Positions 32,068 to 39,657 of a stretch of 64,000 bases of DNA are shown here, piece after piece. The stretch lies in assembly GCA_964245075.1 (NCBI GenBank), contig CAXTLC010000005.1, forward strand, positions 22,790 to 86,789, in the 5' to 3' direction. The notes below the pieces were generated by a model that was not told the DNA's origin, did no database searches, and was given only the letters and a program-made list of their open reading frames with translations. A program made the translations under genes and the position numbers. The stretch's first letter is position 1; each line of letters begins with the position of its first letter. The stretch is from LMUY01 sp964245075. GTDB lineage: Bacteria; Pseudomonadota; Alphaproteobacteria; Acetobacterales; Acetobacteraceae.

Positions 32068-34833
32068 CTACCCGAACGCCCCCACCGAGTGGGTGATCGC
32101 CGCGCCGATCTCCCGCACCGCGGCGAACAGCCTGCGGATCGGTTCGAACACCGCCGCGTGTTCCCGCCCGTACGACACCGTGTTGCGGCGGCCCGCGGGC
32201 TCGGCGTAGTCGCGGGCCGCCGCCGGATCGGGGGCGGTCGGGAAGATCTCGGCCAGCAGTTGCAGGCACGCGGGCACGTCCAGCCGGATCAGCCGGTCCT
32301 CCAGCGCCTGCCGCGTGACGCCGTGGCGGGGAGAGAACTCGGGGATCTCCGTGCCGAGCAGCCAGATGCGCTGGATCGCCGCGATGCGCAGCGCGTGCAG
32401 CAGCATCTCCTCCGCCGCCATGTGCGGCGCGTCCGGCCACGCTTCGGCCAGCGCCAGGTAGTCCAGCTGGATGCGCCGGCTCATCGCCGTCACCGGCTGC
32501 CACAGCGCCAGCCGGTCCAGGGCGCGCGCCACGGTCATCAGGGCGGCGGCGCGGCCCGGCCGGACGGCATGCGGCACCCGGTCCAGCCACGCGCCCGGGT
32601 CCACCAGGCCGACCACGGCCCGGAGCACGTCCAGGTCGGAATGCGCCAGCGCATGGGCCGCGAAGTCCAGCGCGCGGCGGAACCGGGGGCTGCTTTCCAG
32701 CAGCGGAGCGAAATCCTCCTCGTGGCGGGATGCCGCGGCGCCCAGCCCTTGCAGCGTGTTGGCGCACCAGCCGAGCTGCTGCAGGATCGCGTTGTTCGGA
32801 ATCGCCCGCAGCTCGCTAGGGTGGCGGATCGCCGCCGGGCCGCCGCTGTCGGATTGCCGGGCGCTGGGCCGCGAACCGGTGGGGTCGAGCAGCGCCGGGC
32901 CGAAGGTGCCCAGCAGGGCGGCATAGCCCGGATCCTCCACCAGCTCGCGCATGCCGCTGCCGATGGTGGCGAAGAAGTCGGCGGCGAAGTCCGGCTCCGC
33001 ATAGATCGGGTCCTGTCCGGCGGGGATCGCGGCGAAGGCGTGCTCGGCGATGCGGGCGATCGTGGCGCGGGCCAGCGCCGGAGTGCCGAACAGCAGGTAG
33101 CCGTCGCCGCCTTGGAACGCGCTTTCCTCCCGTACCGCGATCCCGGCGGCGCTGAACGCCTGGCGGCTGGCGGTGGGCGAGTAGTATTTCAGCCGGTCGG
33201 CCAGCGAGCCCGGATGCGCGCCGCGGCCGATGCTCTCGCCGCCGGTGTCGAACAGCACGATCTCGACGCCCGTCAGCCCGTGCTTGGCCAACATCTCCGC
33301 CACCTTCAGGCGCAGCCGCTCGATCAGGTAGGAGGCGGCGAGCTGCCCCACGTAGCGTCCGCTGTCGGAATAGCCGAACTGCAAGCAGATCCGGCCCTGG
33401 GCGCGCAGGTAGTCGCACCAATGCGGCGAGCGCAGCGCTTCCGCGACCACCCGCGCGCCGCTTTCCAGCGCGTCGGCGGTTTCGAACAGCGGGCTGATCT
33501 CGACGTGGCGCTCCACCCCGAACAGCCGCGCCAGCCACAGCGCGGTGAGCAGGGTGTAGCCGCTCTCCGTTTCGGCGATCAGGAAGCGGACGGGACTGGC
33601 GGCGTCGATGTGCTTGGCCATCTGCGCCACCGTCATCATCAGCCGCGCGGCTGAGGATTGCTCGGCCAGCAGCGCGCCGAAATCCACCGGCTCGGGCTGC
33701 ACCGCGTCCAGCGCCTCGCCTATGGCGGCCAGCAGCACCCGGCGGCGGCTGGCATCCGAGGACGGTTCGGCCAGGCCCAGCCGCACGCGCGCCGCGTTGT
33801 GCAGTTGCGCCGCGTTCAGCCGCGTGTGGGTGTGCGCCAGCGACAGGCCGTGGCTGGCGAGGCCGGCGCGGGCGACAACCAGCGGCATCGGGTCGTCAGC
33901 CGCCGCGATCGCTGCGTCCAGCAGGCGCAGCACCGGCTCCGGCGTCGTCAGCGCCGCGTCCCGCCCGTGCACCAGCGCGGCTGCGAAGGCGCTGACGGCT
34001 TCCGGATCGGGCGATGCCGGACAGGCGGCGACCTGGGCGTCCACGGCGTCCAGCGCCTCGTCCAGCCGGGACGCGGCGGCGCCCTCCACCTGGCCGCGGA
34101 TGCGGGCGAGTTGCAGCCGCTTCATCACCAGGCGCAGGCGCAGCGTGTCCCACCAGCCGATGTCGGTGCGTCCGTCCGTGTCGTAGCCGACCCAGGATGC
34201 GAGGGTCACGGGGCGGGGTGAGAGGGAGCGCCAACGGTCCGGCCACACTTCCGCCGCGGCGCGCAGCGTGGCCTCGGTCAGCGCGTCGACCGCATCGCGG
34301 CCATGGCTGATGGCGGCCACCGCCTGATCGAACTCCTCCGTCAGCGTGGGCTTGGACGGGCGGTGGGAGGCGAAGCGGGCAGCCGGCTCGCCATCCGCGG
34401 CGCGGGCCAGGGCCGCTCCCACGTCCCGCGGCAGGGAGAAGGTGGGGTGGGCAGTGAACACCGCCGAGAAGCGGGTCCGCTCGACGGTGTCCTGGAAGGT
34501 GCGGAACGGCACCGGGCTGTCCGCCGGGTCCGGGCGGACCAGGCGCGATGCCACGGCCGCCATGGCCGCGCCGGAGTCCTCCAGGCCGCCGAGATAGGTC
34601 CGGGTCCGGGCGGCCCGGGCATCGAACGCCGCGTCCCGCAGGTGGCGCACGACCGCGTCCAGCATGTCCAGGTCCAGCGTGCCGCTGTCCATGCGGCGCA
34701 TGATCGCCAGGGCCACGGCGAGCAACGGGCTGCCGAACGGGTCGGTCGTGCTGCGCTGACGCGCTTGCTGCACGAGGGAGAGCAGGTCGCGCACCATAAG
34801 CCCGGCGCTGTCGGGGGTCACGGTCTGGTCCAT
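32068..34833 (-). CDS. Phosphoenolpyruvate carboxylase-like protein (divergent)
   Basis: A 921-residue protein of the PEP carboxylase family. The catalytic-His motif is kept (FTAHPTFSL, His129). Other key sites differ from the classical enzyme. The G-Y-S-D-S-G-K-D motif reads GYSDSGRYVG near residue 484. The F-H-G-R-G-G-T-V-G-R-G-G-G-P loop reads FDTGGESIGRGAHPG near residue 528. The late motif reads IPNNAILQQLGW near residue 681. Loss of the loop arginine and lysine makes normal carboxylation doubtful. It may be a distinct subfamily with altered chemistry. It is divergent from the DUF445 gene. Confidence 0.75.
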   Translation of the reverse strand: MDQTVTPDSAGLMVRDLLSLVQQARQRSTTDPFGSPLLAVALAIMRRMDSGTLDLDMLDAVVRHLRDAAFDARAARTRTYLGGLEDSGAAMAAVASRLVRPDPADSPVPFRTFQDTVERTRFSAVFTAHPTFSLPRDVGAALARAADGEPAARFASHRPSKPTLTEEFDQAVAAISHGRDAVDALTEATLRAAAEVWPDRWRSLSPRPVTLASWVGYDTDGRTDIGWWDTLRLRLVMKRLQLARIRGQVEGAAASRLDEALDAVDAQVAACPASPDPEAVSAFAAALVHGRDAALTTPEPVLRLLDAAIAAADDPMPLVVARAGLASHGLSLAHTHTRLNAAQLHNAARVRLGLAEPSSDASRRRVLLAAIGEALDAVQPEPVDFGALLAEQSSAARLMMTVAQMAKHIDAASPVRFLIAETESGYTLLTALWLARLFGVERHVEISPLFETADALESGARVVAEALRSPHWCDYLRAQGRICLQFGYSDSGRYVGQLAASYLIERLRLKVAEMLAKHGLTGVEIVLFDTGGESIGRGAHPGSLADRLKYYSPTASRQAFSAAGIAVREESAFQGGDGYLLFGTPALARATIARIAEHAFAAIPAGQDPIYAEPDFAADFFATIGSGMRELVEDPGYAALLGTFGPALLDPTGSRPSARQSDSGGPAAIRHPSELRAIPNNAILQQLGWCANTLQGLGAAASRHEEDFAPLLESSPRFRRALDFAAHALAHSDLDVLRAVVGLVDPGAWLDRVPHAVRPGRAAALMTVARALDRLALWQPVTAMSRRIQLDYLALAEAWPDAPHMAAEEMLLHALRIAAIQRIWLLGTEIPEFSPRHGVTRQALEDRLIRLDVPACLQLLAEIFPTAPDPAAARDYAEPAGRRNTVSYGREHAAVFEPIRRLFAAVREIGAAITHSVGAFG

Positions 34834-34904
34834 GGGACACGATATTGCGTTGCAGCAAGAGGCCTGGCAAGCGCCCCCGGACGCGCTTGTGCTACCAGCG
34901 CCCC

Positions 34905-36182
34905 ATGGACTCCCTCCCCTTCGATCCTGACCGGCTTGCCCGGCGCTCCCTGGCCCGGCACCGGGCGTTCGCGACCGGCCTGCTGGTGCTGATGGCGGCC
35001 CTGACGCTCGGCACCTACGCGATGCCGCCGGGCTGGGGCACGGACCTGCTGCAAGCGTCGGCGAAGGCCGGGTTCGTTGGCGGCGTGGCGGACTGGTTCG
35101 CCGTGACGGCGCTGTTCCGCCACCCGCTCGGCCTGCCTATCCCGCACACCGCCATTATCCCGGCGCAGAAGCAGCGGCTGGGCCGGGCGCTGGGCCGCTT
35201 CGTCGCCACCCACGTGTTCACGGAGGCGGAGCTGCGCCGCACCCTGCGGCGCATCGACATGCCGGGCATCCTGCACCGCTTCTTCGCCGACCCGGGCGCT
35301 TCCCGACCGGTCGCAGAGGCGGTGGCCGGACTGCTCCCCCGCCTGCTGGCGACGGTGGAGGACGGGCGCGCACGGCGGCTGATCCGGCGGCTGGTGCCCC
35401 GCATCCTGGGCGGGCGCGGCGCCAGCGCGGTGGTAGCCCGCGCACTGCACGGCCTGCTGGAAGGCGGGCGGCACCAGGACGTGCTGACCTTCATCCTGCA
35501 ACAGTTCCGCGTCCTGCTCACCGCCAAGGAGGAGCAGCTGCGCGCCGTGATCGCCGAGCGGGTGCGCGAGCAGGGCGGCCGGCTGATTGGCTGGGCGGTG
35601 GGGGCGCAGGTGGCCCGCCGGGTGCTGACGACGCTGAACGGCGAGCTGGACAAGATCGGGCCGGACGGCTCGGACCTGCGGGACGCGTTCGACGCCTGGA
35701 TGCGGGCCGAGATCGCGCGCATGGAAAGCGACCCGGAGCGCGCGGCGGAGGTCGGCCGCGCCATCCGGCAGGTGGTGGCGCACGACACCGTGCAGGCTTG
35801 GCTGTGGGATGTCTGGGCCCGCCTGCGGCTGACGCTGGAAGCAGATGCGAGCCGGCCCGGCGGCCACACGGTGGCATTCCTGGAAGGCGCGCTGGGCAAC
35901 CTCGGCGGGCTGCTTGAGTCCGACCCCGGGGTTCGCGCCCGGCTGCAAGCCGCGGCGGAGGTGATCGTGGTCGGCGTGCTGCCTTCCGCGCAGGCGTCCT
36001 TGTCCACGTTCATCGGCGAGGTGGTCGCCAACTGGGACACCGCGACCTTGGTGGACCGCATCGAGCTGCGCGTCGGGGCGGACCTGCAATACGTGCGGGT
36101 GAACGGGACGGTGGTGGGCTTCCTGGCCGGCGGGCTGGTGTACGCGGTGCTGAAGGCGCTGTTCGGGACAGTCAGCTTCTGA
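34905..36182 (+). CDS. DUF445 family membrane protein
   Basis: A 425-residue protein with an N-terminal helix (FATGLLVLMAALTLGTYAM), the DUF445 signature AKAGFVGGVADWFAVTALFRHPLGLPIPHT, a long helical soluble region and a C-terminal membrane helix (VVGFLAGGLVYAVLKALFG). Relatives include E. coli YjiN; function is unknown. The ATG at 34905 is used because residues upstream are not family-like. It is the only gene between the PEPC-like protein and the DUF29 remnant. Confidence 0.85.
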   Translation: MDSLPFDPDRLARRSLARHRAFATGLLVLMAALTLGTYAMPPGWGTDLLQASAKAGFVGGVADWFAVTALFRHPLGLPIPHTAIIPAQKQRLGRALGRFVATHVFTEAELRRTLRRIDMPGILHRFFADPGASRPVAEAVAGLLPRLLATVEDGRARRLIRRLVPRILGGRGASAVVARALHGLLEGGRHQDVLTFILQQFRVLLTAKEEQLRAVIAERVREQGGRLIGWAVGAQVARRVLTTLNGELDKIGPDGSDLRDAFDAWMRAEIARMESDPERAAEVGRAIRQVVAHDTVQAWLWDVWARLRLTLEADASRPGGHTVAFLEGALGNLGGLLESDPGVRARLQAAAEVIVVGVLPSAQASLSTFIGEVVANWDTATLVDRIELRVGADLQYVRVNGTVVGFLAGGLVYAVLKALFGTVSF

Positions 36183-36198
36183 AGCGATGACGCCCAGT

Positions 36199-36670
36199 TC
36201 AGCTTGCGGCGACGCCCGCTTGTCCAATCAGCTTCGCGAGGTCCCCGCCAAGCAGGTCGTCCAGCCCAAATGAGCATCTCTCGGGCGGCGGACGCGGTTC
36301 GCCCGTGTCATCCCGCCCGGCCCGCACCTGGACCTGGACAACCTTGTAGAGATCGTCCAACTCGATCCGTTACCGCATCGACGGAGAGAAGCGGTCCTCG
36401 CGTCGGATGGGAAGCCAACGGCCTCGCCGCGCCAGTGTGCCGCCGCCTGGCTGCCCGGCCTGGCATGGAGCTTGAGCAGGTGGGCCAGCGCTTGGCGCAG
36501 CAGGCTTCGGCAGGACCGCAGTTCCGACAACCCCACGTCGCGCAGTTCCTCGATCACGTTGGGCCAGTCCATCGCCTGGTTGACGCGCTCTCCGACGCCA
36601 GCCGGCTCAACAAGCCTGCCTGCTGTTCGGCCCCTGCAAGGACGTCATGCTCGTACAAGCTGTCCGGCAT
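36199..36670 (-). pseudogene. DUF29 family gene, inactivated by frameshifts and a stop
   Basis: The DUF29 pattern is spread over three frames. It starts MPDSLYEHDVLAGAEQQAGL at 36670. It loses one base around 36592 and continues ERVNQAMDWPNVIEELRDVG then LSELRSCRSLLRQALAHLLK. It loses another base near 36403 and continues EDRFSPSMR-stop-RIELDDLYK, ending LDDLLGGDLAKLIGQAG. The TAA replaces a codon usually for Gln. So there are two single-base deletions and one nonsense change across about 157 codons. DUF29 genes are often multicopy and linked to mobile regions. This copy cannot make its protein. Confidence 0.82.
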
Positions 36671-36686
36671 AGGAACCAGCCAGGCT

Positions 36687-36974
36687 CTACCGCCAGCGGA
36701 CCGCGCGTCCGCCACCGGACGACGCGGCCCGGCGCCGGGCTTGCCACACCCTGAACCGAATGGTGACGACGGCAACCAGCACCGCCAGGATGGCCAGGGG
36801 GATCAGCAGCAGCGCGACCCACAGGGCGAGGGCGGCAATCGCCAAGCCTCCCGCCACCACGGCCAGCACCACGGCGCCGGCGATGATGCGCGTGGTGATC
36901 GGCAAGCCTCGCGGCGGCTCGCGGAAACGGCCGTCAGGGGTCATGTCCAGTTGCAGGCGGGGATCGTAGGCCAT
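36687..36974 (-). CDS. Small membrane protein, unknown function
   Basis: A 95-residue protein from the ATG at 36974 (MAYDPRLQLDMTPDGRF). A proline-containing N-terminal stretch is followed by two adjoining hydrophobic helices (IIAGAVVLAVVAGGLAIAAL and ALLLIPLAILAVLVAVVTI) and a basic tail QARRRAASSGGGRAVRWR. No family recognised. It lies just upstream of the DUF29 remnant on the same strand and is divergent from the rhodopsin gene. Confidence 0.6.
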   Translation of the reverse strand: MAYDPRLQLDMTPDGRFREPPRGLPITTRIIAGAVVLAVVAGGLAIAALALWVALLLIPLAILAVLVAVVTIRFRVWQARRRAASSGGGRAVRWR

Positions 36975-37079
36975 GGGATTCACAGTGGCCCCCGCACCCA
37001 CTGGGTTCAAGCGGGCTGCCCAGGCTCCGTCCAGGGCAGTCACTTACCCGAGAGCGGGGAACCCAGTCCGCCAGCCGCC

Positions 37080-37102
37080 GTCTAGGCGCTTCGCAACTAG
37101 AC
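37080..37102. promoter_or_regulatory. Inverted repeat upstream of the rhodopsin gene
   Basis: GTCTAG and CTAGAC face each other across 11 nt, 14 bp before the rhodopsin ATG. Its place in the leader or promoter suggests an operator or an mRNA hairpin, but no known regulator motif is matched. The 141-bp region 36975-37115 holds nothing else clear. Confidence 0.35.
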
Positions 37103-37115
37103 GATTGGGACACCA

Positions 37116-37859
37116 ATGGACTCCCCGACCATCCTCTGGGTCACGACCGCGATCATGACCATCGGCGGCCTGGCCATCCTGGCGACGGGCAAGCGCCGCA
37201 CTCCCTCGGAGGAGATGCAGACGGTGCTGCACGGCATCGTGCCGTTGATCGCCGCGTGCTCCTACTTCGCCATGGCGGCGGGACAGGGTGCGATCGGGCT
37301 GCCGACGGCCGATGGGTCGGGCCGCATCCTCTACTTCGCGCGCTACATCGACTGGACGCTCACCACGCCGCTGCTGCTCATCTCGCTGACCCTGATGGCC
37401 ATGCATGCCGGGCCGAAGCGGGCCGGCGCGCTCACGGGCGTGGTGCTCGCGGACGTCATGATGATCCTGACCGCCTTGTTCTTCGGCCTCTCGGAAAACC
37501 CGGTGCTGAAGTGGGCCTGGTTCGCCATCTCCTGCGTGGCGTTCCTGGGCGTTTACTACGTGCTGTTCGTGCCCAACGTGCAGGCCAACGCGGCCGAGCG
37601 CGACGACGTCCGGACCAGCTATCGCCGCTTCAGCCTCATGCTGTCGGTGCTGTGGTTCATCTACCCGATCGTCCTGGCCGTTTCGCCGGATGGCTTGGGC
37701 ACCATGGGCGATGCGTGGGCCGTGCTGCTGATCGCGGTCCTGGATGTGCTGACCAAGGTGGTTTACGGGCTGATGACCGTCGCCGCGGACGCCAAGACCA
37801 CCGAGCGGGACCTGTCCGAGCAGGCAGCGCGGACGGCGCCGTTGCGCACGGCGGCCTGA
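37116..37859 (+). CDS. Microbial (type 1) rhodopsin, predicted proton pump with a D-T-S motif
   Basis: A 247-residue seven-helix retinal protein. Helix C reads ARYIDWTLTTPLLLISL. Asp79 matches the Schiff-base counterion of bacteriorhodopsin (Asp85), Thr83 matches Thr89, Arg76 matches Arg82, and Ser90 stands where the cytoplasmic proton donor Asp96 (Glu in proteorhodopsin) normally is. Leu87 is at the tuning site and suggests green-light absorption. Helix G has VLDVLTKVVYG, with Lys214 for retinal and Asp210 as second counterion. Helix F has WFIYP. It is followed 4 bp later by blh, which supplies retinal. The counterion pair favours outward proton pumping, with possibly slow reprotonation because of Ser90. 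Confidence 0.93.
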   Translation: MDSPTILWVTTAIMTIGGLAILATGKRRTPSEEMQTVLHGIVPLIAACSYFAMAAGQGAIGLPTADGSGRILYFARYIDWTLTTPLLLISLTLMAMHAGPKRAGALTGVVLADVMMILTALFFGLSENPVLKWAWFAISCVAFLGVYYVLFVPNVQANAAERDDVRTSYRRFSLMLSVLWFIYPIVLAVSPDGLGTMGDAWAVLLIAVLDVLTKVVYGLMTVAADAKTTERDLSEQAARTAPLRTAA

Positions 37860-37863
37860 GCAA

Positions 37864-38757
37864 ATGGGCCGGGCTGCCGCCTCCGCTGCGGTCCGGCCCG
37901 CCGTGCCGTCGCCCAGCCCCGCCCTGCTCACCGGCGGCGCTCTGGCGCTGGCGGTGACGGTGCTGCCAGGGGAAAGCCGGCCCATCGCGTTGGCGGCGAT
38001 CATCACGCTCGGCGTCCCGCACGGGGCGCTGGATGGCGAGGCGGCGCGGGGCGTGCTGCACCCGCGCTTCGGCGCCCTGTGGTTCGGGATCTTCGCGCTG
38101 CCGTACCTGAGCCTGTCGGCATTCGTGCTGGCGGCTTGGCAAGTGGCGCCGCTCACGACGCTGCTGTTGTTCCTCGCGGCATCGGTCTGGCACTTCGGCT
38201 CGGAAGAGGCCGAAACGGGACGGCCGGTAGAGGCGTTCGTGCGGGGCGGGCTGCCGATCGCGATGCCCGTGCTGGCGCACCCGGCGGCGACCGCATCCGT
38301 GTTCGCAACCGTCGCTGCCGTGCCGCTGCCGCCGTGGCTTCCGTTGGGACTCTGGGCGGCATCCTTGGGCTGGCTGGCGGTCGCGGTCACCTGGGGGCTG
38401 GAAGCGGACCGGAGGCGGCTGCTCCTTCCAGGAGTGCTGGCCGTCATGTTCGTCCTGCTGCCGCCCTTGCCCGCTTTCGCGATCTACTTCGTGTGCGTGC
38501 ACGCCCCCGCCCACGTGGCCGGGGTCATACGGCACCCTTTCCGGGCGCCGCGCGTCCGAGATGCGCGCAGCGCGGTCCGGCTGGCGCTGCCGGTCACGCT
38601 GCTCACGGCCGCAATCGGCGCCGCTTTATGGCCATTCTACCCCGGCGCCGGGTCAGCCAGGCTGCTCACGCTGACGGTTCAAGGGCTCGCCGCGCTCACC
38701 CTGCCCCACATGGCCCTCGACTCCTGGCTGAGCCGGCAGGAGCGCGAGACGGCTTAG
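37864..38757 (+). CDS. blh: Brp/Blh family beta-carotene 15,15'-dioxygenase
   Basis: A 297-residue membrane enzyme that cleaves beta-carotene into two retinals. The conserved iron-binding His pattern of Brp/Blh is visible: ITLGVPHGALDGEAARG, SVWHFGSEEAETG, CVHAPAHVAGVIRHP and LTLPHMALDSWL. Several hydrophobic helices lie between these. The ATG is 4 bp after the rhodopsin stop, so the two are cotranscribed as the usual rhodopsin/retinal unit. Genes for making beta-carotene (crtE, crtB, crtI, crtY) are not in the window. Confidence 0.9.
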   Translation: MGRAAASAAVRPAVPSPSPALLTGGALALAVTVLPGESRPIALAAIITLGVPHGALDGEAARGVLHPRFGALWFGIFALPYLSLSAFVLAAWQVAPLTTLLLFLAASVWHFGSEEAETGRPVEAFVRGGLPIAMPVLAHPAATASVFATVAAVPLPPWLPLGLWAASLGWLAVAVTWGLEADRRRLLLPGVLAVMFVLLPPLPAFAIYFVCVHAPAHVAGVIRHPFRAPRVRDARSAVRLALPVTLLTAAIGAALWPFYPGAGSARLLTLTVQGLAALTLPHMALDSWLSRQERETA

Positions 38758-38773
38758 CCCCCGTGCTGTCTGC

Positions 38774-38805
38774 GTCAGGTTAGGAAACAAATCTATCTTC
38801 CTGAC
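38774..38805. terminator. Candidate terminator downstream of blh
   Basis: GTCAGG (38774-38779) and CCTGAC (38800-38805) can pair across a 20-nt AT-rich loop that includes GGAAA/TTTCC-like inner matches. It lies between blh and the imuA promoter. The stem is short, so this is tentative. Confidence 0.3.
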
Positions 38806-38869
38806 TTGCCGGCGCTTTATCCGCGGCATCACGCCCAGGCAGTGGAATTGCCTTCCCAGCAGCGATTAC

Positions 38870-38884
38870 GTTCCCTATACGTTC
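38870..38884 (+). promoter_or_regulatory. LexA (SOS) box upstream of imuA
   Basis: GTTCCCTATACGTTC is an exact match to the alphaproteobacterial LexA operator GTTC-N7-GTTC. It lies 20 bp before the imuA start, where a repressor would block transcription. It predicts DNA-damage induction of imuA-imuB. Confidence 0.88.
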
Positions 38885-38904
38885 CGCGCGAGAAAGGAGC
38901 GGTG

Positions 38905-39657
38905 GTGGCACGGACCGATACCCTGAACACGTTGCGTGCCCGCATCGCCCGGCTGGAACGGCGTCCGGCAGAGCACGCGGCGAACCTGCTGCGCTTCGGC
39001 CTCCCCGCGATCGACGGGCACCTGCCCGGCGGCGGCCTGCTGGCGGGGGCGCTGCACGAAGCGGCCGGCGAAGGGGCGGATCTGGAGCACGGCGCGGCGG
39101 CGGCGCTGCTGTTGGCGGGGCTGCTGGCCCGGCGGTGCGGCCCGGTGCTGTGGGCGGTGGCCCGGCCGGACCTGCACGCCCCCGCCCTGGCCGCCAGCGG
39201 GCTGCATCCTGGCCGGGTGGTGTTCGCCGAGGCCGGACGTCACGTGCTGCCGGTCATGGAGGAGGCACTGCACCATCCCGGCTTGGCCGGCGTGGTGGGC
39301 GAGGTGGGCGAGCTCGGCCTGACCGCGTCCCGCCGGCTGCAACTGGCAGCCGAAACTTCGGGCATCCCCGCTTTCGCGCTGCGCCGGTTCCGCGACGCGT
39401 CCGACCCGGCGCTGCGCGAGCCCAACGCGGCAGTCACCCGCTGGCGGGTGGCCGCCCTGCCCTCGCCGCCGCCCATCCCGCATGCGCCGGATGTGCCAGG
39501 CCTGGCCCGGGCGCGCTGGCGGCTGGATCTCGTGCGCTGCCGCGGCGGCACGCCCGCAACCTGGATCGTGGAGGCATGCGATGCGTCGGGTCGTCTCACT
39601 CTGGCTGCCGACATTCCCGACCGATCGGCGCCGCCGCGGGAGCGCGCTGCCGGCTGA
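38905..39657 (+). CDS. imuA: ImuA, SOS mutagenesis protein
   Basis: A 250-residue RecA-like accessory protein of the ImuA/ImuB/DnaE2 translesion mutasome. It has the family start TLNTLRARIARLERRP, the RecA-like core FGLPAIDGHLPGGGLLAGAL and the RRFRDASDPALREPNAAVTR segment. The second of two tandem GTG codons (38905) is preferred because AAAGGAG lies 5 nt before it. The gene overlaps imuB by 77 nt. A LexA box lies just upstream. Confidence 0.88.
   Translation: MARTDTLNTLRARIARLERRPAEHAANLLRFGLPAIDGHLPGGGLLAGALHEAAGEGADLEHGAAAALLLAGLLARRCGPVLWAVARPDLHAPALAASGLHPGRVVFAEAGRHVLPVMEEALHHPGLAGVVGEVGELGLTASRRLQLAAETSGIPAFALRRFRDASDPALREPNAAVTRWRVAALPSPPPIPHAPDVPGLARARWRLDLVRCRGGTPATWIVEACDASGRLTLAADIPDRSAPPRERAAG

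Noticed and set aside
36204..37085. A 293-codon + strand frame over the DUF29 remnant
   Set aside because: It has no family pattern, while the minus strand shows the DUF29 sequence across three frames.
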